Positions 17,555 to 26,304 of a stretch of DNA of 64,000 bases are shown piece by piece. Below the pieces are notes generated by a model. That model searched no databases and was not told the origin of the DNA. It worked only from the letters and a program-made list of their open reading frames with translations. Where the stretch lies: the NCBI GenBank assembly GCA_963844565.1, contig CAWJON010000001.1, forward strand, positions 124,001-188,000. Direction: 5' to 3'. The DNA is from JAFEDN01 sp963844565 (lineage in GTDB: Bacteria > Pseudomonadota > Gammaproteobacteria > Coxiellales > Coxiellaceae). The translations under genes were made by a program, and so were the position numbers. Every line of letters starts with the position of its first letter. Position 1 is the stretch's first letter.

Positions 17555-18493
17555 TCAACCATTAGTTAAGGTCAGAGAATCCGAAGCAGAAGATTCAGAT
17601 TGCAGATGGTCGCCCTGCCAAGGTTTGTCTACCCGCCAAAAATTTAGCTTTTCATTTGACAAATTAATTGGCTTACGGTTTTGTCGCTGCTCATTGAAGT
17701 CACCCACTAGATAAGGCAGAAATATTGAATAAATAAGTGCTAAAGGAATAATTTTTTCTAATAATGGACACGCCATTATCGCAATATCACGTTGGCAACT
17801 ATAGTCAACTTCCTCTTCAATTTTATTAATTAGCTCATTTTGTTCTAGAACTGTGTCTCGATCTCGAGCTATATTCCATTTTAATTCTTTTAAATTATTT
17901 GAACTTTCTTTTATTCCCCATAGAAAAATTGATAATCGGAAAATGGGTAAACTAAATGGTTCCACGTCAAAAATATTAAGAGATTCTACTCGATAGTAAT
18001 TCGTAATGAACTTATCCAAAAAACGGTCTATTCTCTTGCCTAAATTATTTTCAGATAGATCAATCTTCTTTAATGAGTTAGAATAATGAGAAATTATATT
18101 GATAAAAACTTCGAGTGTATCGGCAGAGATTACAAAATTCTTTTCTTCCAGCTTGAAAATTCCTGACAAATTGAGCGCTTTCAATTCACCCTTTTCATCA
18201 TAGGTATCAATTGTTGGAATATTCTCTCTCCTCACTACTTTGGAAAGATGTGGCCACCACAATGATTCTCCTGGCTTGGGAGGAGACTTAATTGCTTTAA
18301 TGTCAGCCTCTATAGCACGTAAAGGTTTAAGAAACGGATCTGGTTTAGGAACACCATATTCATATAAATTCAAATCGGAACTAGAAATAAATCCTGTAGA
18401 AACAGAAGAGGAAGAGGAAGAAGTAGGGGCCTGCTTTTTATCTTCGATTAAGTCGGCTGATTTTAACGGTTGTGTTGACCTCATGATTTTCAC
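17555..18493 (-). CDS. Unknown 312-residue protein with Ser-rich N-terminus and possible leucine-rich repeat
   Basis: I do not recognise this protein. The N-terminus is disordered with a Ser run (TSSSSSSVSTGFISSSD). Residues about 110-175 contain LKALNLSGIFKLEE and SLKKIDLSENNLGKRIDRFL, spaced like two leucine-rich-repeat units. The C-terminus is polar and Ser/Thr-rich (SESSASDSLTLTNG), as in many Dot/Icm substrates of Legionella and Coxiella. There is no signal peptide. It lies convergent to trpZ and ahead of prmA with its own upstream region. A secreted effector is possible, but nothing proves it. Confidence 0.6.
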   Translation of the reverse strand: MKIMRSTQPLKSADLIEDKKQAPTSSSSSSVSTGFISSSDLNLYEYGVPKPDPFLKPLRAIEADIKAIKSPPKPGESLWWPHLSKVVRRENIPTIDTYDEKGELKALNLSGIFKLEEKNFVISADTLEVFINIISHYSNSLKKIDLSENNLGKRIDRFLDKFITNYYRVESLNIFDVEPFSLPIFRLSIFLWGIKESSNNLKELKWNIARDRDTVLEQNELINKIEEEVDYSCQRDIAIMACPLLEKIIPLALIYSIFLPYLVGDFNEQRQNRKPINLSNEKLNFWRVDKPWQGDHLQSESSASDSLTLTNG

Positions 18494-18538
18494 CTTTATT
18501 TTTTTATTTTATTAGCTTATCGGAAAAACTCAAAACAT

Positions 18539-19417
18539 TCAACCTGCCTGTAAAACTAAACACTGCCAATCTTCTTTTTCAGAACAGATAATAAACTGCA
18601 AACGAGGTTTATAGATATTTAATAATCGGCTTATATCAACAAACAAAAAACCAGATAGAATTAGAATCCCATTAGGCTGGAGTAATTCAATTAATTGATC
18701 CGCCAAATGGCAGAGAGGATTGGCCAGAATATTCGCCAACACAATATCGGCTTTTACTGTCGGCAATTCTTCCGGCAACACAGTCACTATTTGTGTCGGA
18801 ATAAAACCATTTAATTCTGCATTATTGCGAGTTGCAATTAATGCTTGCGGATCATGATCTACCGCAAACACTTGTTCCGCCCCCAAAGCCAATGCAACCA
18901 AACCCAAAATTCCAGAACCACAGCCGTAATCGATAACTAGTTTATTTTTTAGTGATTGTTTCAACAATTCTAATATACACAAAGCAGTGGTGGGATGGGC
19001 GCCAGTACCGAAGCCTAATCCCGGATCCAATCGCACTTGTTTTCCCGATAAATTTGTAGCATCCACCCAAGAAGGCACAATCCACAATTGATTAGCGAAA
19101 TTTAACGGCGGAAAATTTTGTTGCGTCACTTCCACCCAGTTCTGTTCCGGCAAAAGTGATATATTATAATCTATGGTTTTATGAAAGTGCGTTTGTAAAT
19201 CGGTGATTAAAGGAAGGAGATCCATGGAAGGGGGAAATAAAGCTTGTAAAAGATTTATTTTCCACAATGGCGTTTCATTTACAGCTTCCTGAAATAAATC
19301 TTCGTTCCCACCATCTTTAATGCTGATCGCGAGAGCACCTTGTGATTCTAAATAATCGCCAATCATCTCAACTTCTTCTTTGGATTCGATACGGATATTT
19401 AATTGCTGCCAGGACAT
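18539..19417 (-). CDS. prmA: Ribosomal protein L11 methyltransferase
   Basis: PrmA trimethylates ribosomal protein L11. The 292-residue product has the N-terminal recognition domain (MSWQQLNIRIESKEEVEMIG) and a SAM-binding domain with VRLDPGLGFGTGAHPTTALC, LVIDYGCGSGILGLVALALG and the NPPF-like DIVLANILANPL. It follows accC by 4 nt, giving an accB-accC-prmA order that is common in gammaproteobacteria. Confidence 0.95.
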   Translation of the reverse strand: MSWQQLNIRIESKEEVEMIGDYLESQGALAISIKDGGNEDLFQEAVNETPLWKINLLQALFPPSMDLLPLITDLQTHFHKTIDYNISLLPEQNWVEVTQQNFPPLNFANQLWIVPSWVDATNLSGKQVRLDPGLGFGTGAHPTTALCILELLKQSLKNKLVIDYGCGSGILGLVALALGAEQVFAVDHDPQALIATRNNAELNGFIPTQIVTVLPEELPTVKADIVLANILANPLCHLADQLIELLQPNGILILSGFLFVDISRLLNIYKPRLQFIICSEKEDWQCLVLQAG

Positions 19418-19421
19418 TTAA

Positions 19422-20768
19422 TTAATGAGATAATCCAAGTAATTTTTCTAGATAATGAATATTTTGGCCACCGGCAATGAAATTGGGATCATCCAGCAAT
19501 CGTTGATGCAAATCAATGTTGGTTTTAATGCCTTCCACCACCAATTCCTCCAAAGCATTCCGCATTTTGATAATAGCCAGTTCCCGATTTTTTGCGTACA
19601 CGATTAGCTTACCAATTAATGAATCGTAATAAGGCGGCACTTTATAGCCGCTATAAAGATGCGAATCCATCCGTACACCGATTCCCCCTGGCGGATGATA
19701 CCGTGTTACCACGCCAGGAGAAGGCATGAAAGTTTTACCATCTTCTGCATTAATACGACACTCAATCGCATGCCCGGAAATCTTCACATCTTCTTGTTTA
19801 AAACTAAGTGGTTCTCCTGCGGCGATTAGGATTTGTTCTCTGACAATATCAATTCCCGTAATCATTTCAGTGATCGGATGCTCAACCTGAATGCGAGTAT
19901 TCATTTCAATAAAATAAAACTGGTCATTTTCATAGAGAAATTCAAATGTACCTGCACCCCGATAGCCAAGGGCAATACAGGCATCAACACAGCGTTGGCC
20001 AATTTGTTGTCTCTGTTCTTCGGTAATGCCCGGAGCGGGGGCTTCTTCTAGTACTTTTTGATGTCGGCGCTGCATAGAACAATCCCGCTCGCCTAAATGC
20101 ACAGCATGGCCATGCGTATCACCGATCACCTGAATTTCAATATGGCGCGGATTTTCCAAAAACTTTTCCATATAGACTTCATCTGTACCAAAAGCTGCGC
20201 CAGCTTCTGTTCGAGTTGTGGCTACGGTGCTCAACAAATCGGCTTCATTACGAACTACTCGCATGCCTCTTCCACCACCGCCGCCAGATGCTTTAATAAT
20301 AAGCGGATATCCAATTTTTTTCCCTAACACTAAGTTGGTTGGATTATCGTTTGAAAGGGCGCCGTTTGAACCTGGGATACAAGGAATACCGGCTGCTGAC
20401 ATCGCTTTAATCGCCAAAACTTTATTGCCCATTTGGGTGATCATGTCACGCGTTGGGCCAATAAAGGTAAAACCACTTCTCTCGACTTGTTCAGCAAAAT
20501 TTGGGTTTTCTGCTAAAAATCCATAGCCTGGATGAATAGCATCGACATTCGCCACTTCTGCTGCACTGATAACGGCAGGGATACTTAAATAACTATCGGC
20601 TGAATTGGGTGGCCCAATACAAACGGCTTCGTCTGCTAATTTGACATGCATCAAATCGCGATCGGCCAGTGAATAGACTGCAACGGTTTGAATTCCCAAT
20701 TCTTTACAAGCCCGTAAAATGCGCAAAGCGATTTCACCGCGATTTGCAATTAAAACTTTTTTAAACAT
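19422..20768 (-). CDS. accC: Acetyl-CoA carboxylase, biotin carboxylase subunit
   Basis: AccC carboxylates the biotin of AccB with ATP and bicarbonate, feeding malonyl-CoA synthesis. At 448 residues it has the normal length. The ATP-grasp loop IIKASGGGGGRGMRVV, the active-site region RDCSMQRRHQKVLEEAPAP and FYFIEMNTRIQVEHPITE are all intact. It lies 3 nt downstream of accB. Confidence 0.97.
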   Translation of the reverse strand: MFKKVLIANRGEIALRILRACKELGIQTVAVYSLADRDLMHVKLADEAVCIGPPNSADSYLSIPAVISAAEVANVDAIHPGYGFLAENPNFAEQVERSGFTFIGPTRDMITQMGNKVLAIKAMSAAGIPCIPGSNGALSNDNPTNLVLGKKIGYPLIIKASGGGGGRGMRVVRNEADLLSTVATTRTEAGAAFGTDEVYMEKFLENPRHIEIQVIGDTHGHAVHLGERDCSMQRRHQKVLEEAPAPGITEEQRQQIGQRCVDACIALGYRGAGTFEFLYENDQFYFIEMNTRIQVEHPITEMITGIDIVREQILIAAGEPLSFKQEDVKISGHAIECRINAEDGKTFMPSPGVVTRYHPPGGIGVRMDSHLYSGYKVPPYYDSLIGKLIVYAKNRELAIIKMRNALEELVVEGIKTNIDLHQRLLDDPNFIAGGQNIHYLEKLLGLSH

Positions 20769-20771
20769 AAG

Positions 20772-21239
20772 CTACTCGCGAGGATCAATCAGGAAAAGTG
20801 GCTGACCGTACTCAACTGGTTGTTCATTCTCAATCAGACGAGCACTAATAATGCCGCTCATATCTGCTTCAATCTTGTTAAACATCTTCATGGCTTCGAT
20901 TAAACATATGGTATCGCCAATTTTTACGTGATCTCCTACCGCAACAAAGGGCATAGAGCCTGAAGCTGGCGCCAGGTACACTGTGCCCACCATCGGCGAA
21001 AGCACTTGGTGGCCATCTCCCAAGGGTTTTTCCGAAGGTAGATTGATAGTAGACGGCAGCGAAGGAGAAAGAGCGACAGACGACGAAACTTCTGGACCCA
21101 GTTGAGGGATTTGGGTTAATGTGGTTATCTGGCCTTTTTGGCAAATGCGAACCGATTCTTTGCCCGATTTGACTTCTAATTCGCCAATGCCGGTTTCTTT
21201 AACCAGTTCAATTAGTTTTCTAATTTTGCGAGTGTCCAT
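20772..21239 (-). CDS. accB: Biotin carboxyl carrier protein of acetyl-CoA carboxylase
   Basis: The 155-residue product begins MDTRKIRKLIELVKETGIGELEV, matching AccB N-termini, then has a Pro/Ser-rich linker and a biotinyl domain with the target lysine in CLIEAMKMFNKIEAD. The longer frame opening at 21308 adds a hydrophobic segment not found in the family. The ATG at 21239 is preceded by a GAGG ribosome site, so I use it. First gene of accB-accC-prmA. Confidence 0.96.
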   Translation of the reverse strand: MDTRKIRKLIELVKETGIGELEVKSGKESVRICQKGQITTLTQIPQLGPEVSSSVALSPSLPSTINLPSEKPLGDGHQVLSPMVGTVYLAPASGSMPFVAVGDHVKIGDTICLIEAMKMFNKIEADMSGIISARLIENEQPVEYGQPLFLIDPRE

Positions 21240-21455
21240 AATTTCCTCACGATGAAAGTGGTAAAATGGAAAAGATGATATTAGCAAGATCGCTGCAATT
21301 GTCAACAAATTTAATGCTTAAACATGATTTTTGTGGACGCAACAATCGTTTAGCAGGGCTGTACTGGATGGAACACTGTGAACAGCGTAGGTTAGCGGCG
21401 AGATGGATTTTTTCAAACAATTTAAGACCTGGACATACACTATCGTCTACCGCTA

Positions 21456-21483
21456 TACTTAAATAGTAAGTACTATTTAAGTA
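21456..21483 (+). promoter_or_regulatory. Perfect 12-bp-arm palindrome over the promoter of the ribbon-helix-helix gene
   Basis: The arm TACTTAAATAGT (21456-21467), a 4-bp spacer and ACTATTTAAGTA (21472-21483) form a perfect inverted repeat. A -10 box TATACT (21454-21459) overlaps its left edge, and TGGACA (21430-21435) stands 18 bp further upstream as a -35. The start codon of the downstream DNA-binding protein is 18 bp away. Ribbon-helix-helix proteins usually repress their own operons through such sites, so this is the probable autoregulatory operator. Confidence 0.65.
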
Positions 21484-21501
21484 ATTTTAAGGGGTATACT
21501 A

Positions 21502-21717
21502 ATGTCTAAAAAAACTATACGGCTTTCCGTGGATGTTTCACCAGAATTTTATAAAATGCTGGGTATAATGGCAGAGGAGTCACATTCTTCAAAAAGTGAT
21601 GTATTAAAAAAATCTGTCGTTCTCATGAATGTGGCATTAGATGAAGGAAAAAAAGGTCATCAGATTGGTATCCTAGGAAAGGACGACAAATTAATTACCA
21701 AGATAGTGGGAATATAA
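21502..21717 (+). CDS. Ribbon-helix-helix (CopG/Arc-type) DNA-binding protein
   Basis: The 71-residue protein begins with a beta strand of alternating residues (KKTIRLSVDVSPEFYKML) and continues with two helices (AEESHSSKSDVLKKSVVLMNVAL), the ribbon-helix-helix plan. The tail GILGKDDKLITKIVGI is typical of a widespread set of small repressors and antitoxin-like proteins. An AAGGGG ribosome site precedes the ATG. It is followed after 15 nt by a small membrane protein gene. Antitoxin function is an inference only; autorepression is supported by the palindrome at its promoter. Confidence 0.85.
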   Translation: MSKKTIRLSVDVSPEFYKMLGIMAEESHSSKSDVLKKSVVLMNVALDEGKKGHQIGILGKDDKLITKIVGI

Positions 21718-21732
21718 TCAGAATTTAATCTA

Positions 21733-22005
21733 ATGAATATTAATGATTTGATTAAGAATGATAACCTTGATGTCTCAATTAAATCTGTTAGAGTCGAACA
21801 TCCAAAAGACGCTTGCGCTCGACGCTTTAAGGATATTATGCTGTTTATAATAGCGATGATCTTGATTTTAGTTGCGTTCATATTTTGTGGATATACTCTT
21901 TTAATTGGTAAATTTAGCGCTGATTTTGAAAAATGGGCTATGACAATTGATGGCAGTATTATTGTAGGATTTTTAGGCTTTTTAACTGGAAAGAATATTA
22001 AATAA
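21733..22005 (+). CDS. Small two-helix membrane protein paired with the RHH regulator
   Basis: The 90-residue protein has a charged N-terminus (about 35 residues), a strongly hydrophobic helix (IMLFIIAMILILVAFIFCGY) and a second one (GSIIVGFLGFLTGKNIK). I do not recognise a catalytic motif. The gene lies 15 nt behind the RHH gene with no separate promoter visible, so the two form a bicistronic unit. It could be a membrane toxin, a regulated membrane protein or a sensor partner; none is established. It ends 2 nt before the convergent dsbD stop. Confidence 0.65.
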   Translation: MNINDLIKNDNLDVSIKSVRVEHPKDACARRFKDIMLFIIAMILILVAFIFCGYTLLIGKFSADFEKWAMTIDGSIIVGFLGFLTGKNIK

Positions 22006-22007
22006 CT

Positions 22008-23666
22008 TTAATAGAAGAGACCACCTCGTAATGCTTCAAGTTTTTTAATAAAATTTTCTGGGGAAATCTCCCCTACTACCTTAAGATTGCCAACTTCTTG
22101 GTGCTGATGATCAAAAAATAAAATAGTGGGTGGGGCTACCACTTGATAAACATTTAATAGTTCTTGATCTTGTTGGTCATTCGCCGTGATATCCGCGCGC
22201 AACCAAACTATATCTGCCATATTTTGTTGTACCTGTTGATTCGCAAATACCTGTCGCTCCAAAATTTTACAAGAAACACACCAATCAGCATAAAAATCCA
22301 AAATAAATAATTTTTGCGGCGCCAGCGCAAATTGTTTTTGTATATCACTTACCGTTTTCACAGGAATAAATGCTGTAGAACTTGGGTAATTGCACTGCTT
22401 ATTTCCTTGTTGAATGCTGCTGGCGATTAACAAGACGCCAGAGACAAATAAAATGATTCCACATGACTTACTTATTTTTTGCGCTACAGTTGGTGTGGTG
22501 GAAAAAGTTTTTAAGGCTACTGACACTCCAATCATTAAAGCCGCCCAAAGTAACAGAATAAATCGCGTTTCGATAACTCTTGATAACATCCAAATGGCTA
22601 ACGCCACCAAAATTATTCCCAGAAATTTTTTTGTCCAATCCATCCAGGGCCCAGGCTTGGGTAAAAAACGTCTCCCTACAAGACCAATTATCAATAAAGG
22701 AATGCCCATTCCTATGCCCATTACCAACAAAGCTATCGCTCCCAAAATAGGCTCCCCTTTTTGGGTAATAAAACTTAATGCCGCCACCAAAGGGGGAGTG
22801 GCGCAAGGAGATAAAATAAGCGTCGACAAAATTCCCATGAGCCCTGCTCCCCACACACTGCCTTGGTGCTGGACATGGGTCCATTTGGCCATCAAATTCC
22901 GTATCTTTTCGGGAGGTTCTACATGAAAAAAACCAAATAACGATAGCGCCATCAGAAAAAATATAAGACAGAACAAACCAATGACCAACGGTTTTTGGGC
23001 TAAAACTTGCAAACTACTGCCTAGCCAACCAAATAGTAAGCCGATGAGGGCGTACGTTAACGCCATGCCCAAAACATAGGCCGCCGATATTAAAAAAGCA
23101 CGTCCATGACTCATTTGCTCTTTGCCAATGATTAAGCTCGACAAAATTGGGACCATCGGCAAAACACAAGGGGTAAAGGCAATTAATACACCCGCCCCCA
23201 GTAAGCCAAACCAAAAAATCCAAGAGACTGACTGTCGATTTAATCCAGTAATCGCAACTGTTTTCTCAACTGGAGGGTAACAAAAACCCTCCTCTGAACA
23301 ACCTTGGTAATTTATTTTTAATTTAAGTGGCGAGCTCGTCACCTCGGAGACTGGAATATTAATCTTTAGCGTATTTTCATAAATAATATAATGACCTAAG
23401 ATAAGGTCAGATTTTTGAATGCCTGGAGGAAACGCCGGTTTGCCAAGTACCGCCGCATTTTTGGGCGCCGGACTAAAATGAATTCGGTTTTGATACAAAT
23501 AATAACCGGGCTGAATTTGCCACTCCACCGCAATCATTTGAGGATTCACCGCATTAACACTCATTTTAAAGGCTTGGTTTACGGGTAGAGGCTGAGGATC
23601 ATTAGCAGAAAGACCATAAAGAGGGTAAAAAATGAGCAGTATAATAAAAAATGCTTTAGTTATCAT
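22008..23666 (-). CDS. dsbD: Thiol:disulfide interchange protein DsbD
   Basis: DsbD carries electrons from cytoplasmic thioredoxin to periplasmic reductases. The 552 residues show a signal peptide, an N-terminal alpha domain with the Cys pair in YQGCSEEGFCYPPVEK, an eight-helix membrane domain with Cys in IAFTPCVLPMVPIL and LILSPCATPPLVAAL, and a C-terminal thioredoxin-like domain with the CxxC motif in FYADWCVSCKILE. All three redox pairs are present, so it should be active. It is a single gene. Confidence 0.96.
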   Translation of the reverse strand: MITKAFFIILLIFYPLYGLSANDPQPLPVNQAFKMSVNAVNPQMIAVEWQIQPGYYLYQNRIHFSPAPKNAAVLGKPAFPPGIQKSDLILGHYIIYENTLKINIPVSEVTSSPLKLKINYQGCSEEGFCYPPVEKTVAITGLNRQSVSWIFWFGLLGAGVLIAFTPCVLPMVPILSSLIIGKEQMSHGRAFLISAAYVLGMALTYALIGLLFGWLGSSLQVLAQKPLVIGLFCLIFFLMALSLFGFFHVEPPEKIRNLMAKWTHVQHQGSVWGAGLMGILSTLILSPCATPPLVAALSFITQKGEPILGAIALLVMGIGMGIPLLIIGLVGRRFLPKPGPWMDWTKKFLGIILVALAIWMLSRVIETRFILLLWAALMIGVSVALKTFSTTPTVAQKISKSCGIILFVSGVLLIASSIQQGNKQCNYPSSTAFIPVKTVSDIQKQFALAPQKLFILDFYADWCVSCKILERQVFANQQVQQNMADIVWLRADITANDQQDQELLNVYQVVAPPTILFFDHQHQEVGNLKVVGEISPENFIKKLEALRGGLFY

Positions 23667-23763
23667 AAATCTAAGTTTAGACCAATGTGTGTAAGTAAGG
23701 TAAATATTGTTATAATAACGCCTTAACCCACTTTGTGGACATATTTCAGGGAGTTATTAAAAA

Positions 23764-24399
23764 ATGGAATTTCAAAAACTTTGTAAGATATACATTCACC
23801 CTTACTTTTTTATTCCTTGGTTTCTACTTATCGTAGCCAGTTATTTCTTTGCTGACTTACCGGTGACTTTATATTTTAATGGATTAAAAGAAACTTGTCC
23901 TTTTATCTTCAAATTTTTTTCTATTATAACCAATTTTGGGATCGGAGAAATTTACATACTGTTAGCGCTGTTGATGATTTTAGGGGGAGTTATCACTAAA
24001 AACAAACGCTTTTTATCTTCGGGTATGTATATTGCTCTTGCAATTTTTCTTGCAACGCGCTTTTGTGAATATATTAAAGTAGTCGCTGGTCGGGCCAGAC
24101 CGATTCTTTACTTCAAAGAACACTTGTATGGATTTTATTTCTTGAAAAAATTTGATGGCATGTGGTCATTTCCTTCTGGGCACACTACGGTTGCGTTTGC
24201 TGCTGCGACAGCGTTTAGTCTTACCTTTCCGCGATTTTGGGGATATTTTTATACTTTAGCGTTTTTGGTTGGATTTAGCCGTATCGTTATTTTGATGCAT
24301 TATCTTAGCGATGTGATGACTGGCTTTTACCTTGGATTTATTGTGAGCTACGGATTGTATCTGCTATTTGAAAGAATTCAGACTAAGGCTGAATATTAA
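23764..24399 (+). CDS. PAP2-family membrane phosphatase
   Basis: The 211-residue protein has about five membrane helices and the three phosphatase motifs: KVVAGRARP (KX6RP), WSFPSGHTT (PSGH) and SRIVILMHYLSD (SRX5HX3D). This family includes phosphatidylglycerophosphate, undecaprenyl-pyrophosphate and lipid A phosphatases, and the sequence alone does not tell which. A TATAAT box lies near 23712 with the ATG about 50 nt downstream. It stands alone between the divergent dsbD and the convergent pabA. Confidence 0.88.
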   Translation: MEFQKLCKIYIHPYFFIPWFLLIVASYFFADLPVTLYFNGLKETCPFIFKFFSIITNFGIGEIYILLALLMILGGVITKNKRFLSSGMYIALAIFLATRFCEYIKVVAGRARPILYFKEHLYGFYFLKKFDGMWSFPSGHTTVAFAAATAFSLTFPRFWGYFYTLAFLVGFSRIVILMHYLSDVMTGFYLGFIVSYGLYLLFERIQTKAEY

Positions 24400-24430
24400 T
24401 TTCCTCGTAGGTTGCGAAATCAACTATCTG

Positions 24431-25012
24431 TTAAAAGGCTAAGAAATTTTCTAATATTTTATGGCCCGCTTCCGTAGCAATTGATTCCGGATGAAATTGG
24501 ACGCCAAACAGAGGATCTTGGGAATGCTGAATCGCCATAATTTCATTTGGCTGATTGTCAGCGTTAACTGTCCAAGCAGTTACTTTAAAATCATTAGGTA
24601 AACTATCTTTCTGAATAACCAATGAATGATAACGCATCGCTGAAAAAGGCAATTTAATTTCCGCAAAGAGTCCTTGTTGTTGATGATGAATCAACGATGT
24701 TTTGCCATGCATAATTTTTGCGCCTTTGACGATGGGAGCACCCACCGAACTACCAATCGCCTGATGTCCTAAGCATACGCCAAGAATAGGTATATGTTTT
24801 CGAGCCGCTCCGATTAAAGAAATAATTATACCAGCCTGCTCAGGCCGTCCGGGGCCGGGAGAGATAATGATATGGCTGGGTTTTTGTGCCAATATGGTTT
24901 CGATGGTCGTTTGGTCATTATAGAAGACGCTGACTTTTCTACCTAACTCGCGAATATAATGAACTAGGTTGTAGGTAAAAGAATCGTAATTATCTATCAC
25001 CAAAACTGTCAT
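24431..25012 (-). CDS. pabA: Glutamine amidotransferase, probable aminodeoxychorismate synthase component II
   Basis: The 193-residue class I amidotransferase has SPGPGRPEQAG, the nucleophile elbow ILGVCLGHQAIGSSVG and FGVQFHPES. It is a paralogue of TrpG. Because trpG sits in the trp operon, this copy most likely supplies ammonia for p-aminobenzoate (folate) synthesis, though such subunits can serve both enzymes. No pabB is in the window. It lies 9 nt after rpe at the end of a ubiE-ubiJ-rpe-pabA series. Confidence 0.88.
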   Translation of the reverse strand: MTVLVIDNYDSFTYNLVHYIRELGRKVSVFYNDQTTIETILAQKPSHIIISPGPGRPEQAGIIISLIGAARKHIPILGVCLGHQAIGSSVGAPIVKGAKIMHGKTSLIHHQQQGLFAEIKLPFSAMRYHSLVIQKDSLPNDFKVTAWTVNADNQPNEIMAIQHSQDPLFGVQFHPESIATEAGHKILENFLAF

Positions 25013-25021
25013 AACTTAAAG

Positions 25022-25693
25022 TCACCGTGTAGCTATCTTCTTCCTAATTCCCTGCATTTTTTGTTTATAATTTTGCGCATGAAATAATCCTGAGCCGATA
25101 ATGCAAAAATCAGCGCCTGATTCAACCAAAACAGCGATATTTTCTTCCTTGACGCCTCCATCAACCCCTAACCACGTCGGTAAATTAGAACCTTTAATGA
25201 GATCTCTGGCTTCACGAATTTTTTCCAAGGTTGTAGGAATAAAAGTTTGACCGCCAAATCCTGGATAAACTGACATCAATAACAGAAGGTCCAGATTTTC
25301 TAAATAATCATGTATCAAACTGAGCGGGCGATCAGGATTCAACACCAAACCCGTTTTCAAACCCAGATTTTTGATTTGTTGCAAACATCCTCCTACGTTA
25401 GAGGTTGTTTCTGGATGAAAAGAAATTAAATTGGCGCCAGCTTTTGCAAAAGCTTCGATATACGCTTCGGGTTTGTCCACCATTAAGTGAACATCAATGG
25501 GCGTTTTTATTTTTGCCTCTCTGAGTGATTCACAGATGACTGAACCAAAACTTAAATTAGGAACAAAATGATTGTCCATCACATCGAAATGAATCCAATC
25601 AATTCCAGCCACGACAGCCTGTTCGACATCGTGCCCCAAATTAGCAAAATTTGCGGATAAAATTGAAGCGGATATTTTTACTTCTTTCGTCAT
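25022..25693 (-). CDS. rpe: Ribulose-phosphate 3-epimerase
   Basis: Rpe interconverts ribulose and xylulose 5-phosphate. The 223-residue barrel shows SASILSANFANLG, the metal ligands in WIHFDVMDNHFVPN and DVHLMV, MSVYPGFGGQTF and LGVDGGVKEEN. Its start overlaps the end of ubiJ by 4 nt. Confidence 0.96.
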   Translation of the reverse strand: MTKEVKISASILSANFANLGHDVEQAVVAGIDWIHFDVMDNHFVPNLSFGSVICESLREAKIKTPIDVHLMVDKPEAYIEAFAKAGANLISFHPETTSNVGGCLQQIKNLGLKTGLVLNPDRPLSLIHDYLENLDLLLLMSVYPGFGGQTFIPTTLEKIREARDLIKGSNLPTWLGVDGGVKEENIAVLVESGADFCIIGSGLFHAQNYKQKMQGIRKKIATR

Positions 25694-26304
25694 AATGACG
25701 ATAACCTCTTTTCAAGTCTGGCCAAGCGGGCTTCTGCGCGATCTACATCTTCCTTCAATTGCTCAATATCTTTATAAAATGCACCTACTTGTTCGGCAGA
25801 TGGTAAATAATTCTTTTCAAACTGCCAGTATTCACGATACTGGTGGGCTAAATTTTGGCTGGTTTGTTTGCAAAGCTCAAGGGTTTTTTTAGCCCGCCAA
25901 GAAAAGGCGTGGGTAAAAGAGTCACCGAAAATTTTTGCAACGTTTCCTTCCCAATCGAGGTCCAACTGCTTTAAGATTTCGCGAATTTTTTCCCCTAATT
26001 CGGTATCACCTTCAATTTGTACGCCCTGTTCAAATAAAGCCACTCCGCTCGCTCCTTGGCAAGCCACACGTAAAAGGCCACTTAAAGTTCCGCGAATTGT
26101 GGTATCCGGTTTTTTAGAAAAATGGGTTTGCAACTGAACCCCTTCCGACTTTAATAGTAAATATAAATTCAAAGACCAATCGGTGATTGTGACTTTAATT
26201 ACTTTACCTTGCAAAGGTTTTAAACGCTTTTTAGTATCTGGATCTAATCGCAGCGCTTGGTTTATCGCATTTTCTAAAACTGTGCAGGCAAAATCAGCAA
26301 TCAA
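25690..26304 (-). CDS. ubiJ: Ubiquinone biosynthesis accessory factor UbiJ (SCP2 domain)
   Basis: The 204-residue protein has an N-terminal SCP2-type lipid-binding domain (ENAINQALRLDPDTKKRLKPL, then IRGTLSGLLRVACQGA) and a C-terminal coiled coil (DIEQLKEDVDRAEARLARLEKRL). This matches UbiJ, which binds ubiquinone intermediates for the Ubi complex in E. coli. It directly follows ubiE with a 4-nt overlap, the standard order; the usual third gene, ubiB, is not next to it. Confidence 0.92.
   Translation of the reverse strand: MIADFACTVLENAINQALRLDPDTKKRLKPLQGKVIKVTITDWSLNLYLLLKSEGVQLQTHFSKKPDTTIRGTLSGLLRVACQGASGVALFEQGVQIEGDTELGEKIREILKQLDLDWEGNVAKIFGDSFTHAFSWRAKKTLELCKQTSQNLAHQYREYWQFEKNYLPSAEQVGAFYKDIEQLKEDVDRAEARLARLEKRLSSL

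Noticed and set aside
21240..21308. N-terminal extension of AccB with a hydrophobic segment
   Set aside because: The family starts at MDTRKIRKL; a good ribosome site precedes that ATG and the extra segment is not part of AccB.
22414..22926. Plus-strand frame of 170 codons within dsbD
   Set aside because: It is antisense to the conserved membrane domain of DsbD and has no ribosome site; a shadow.
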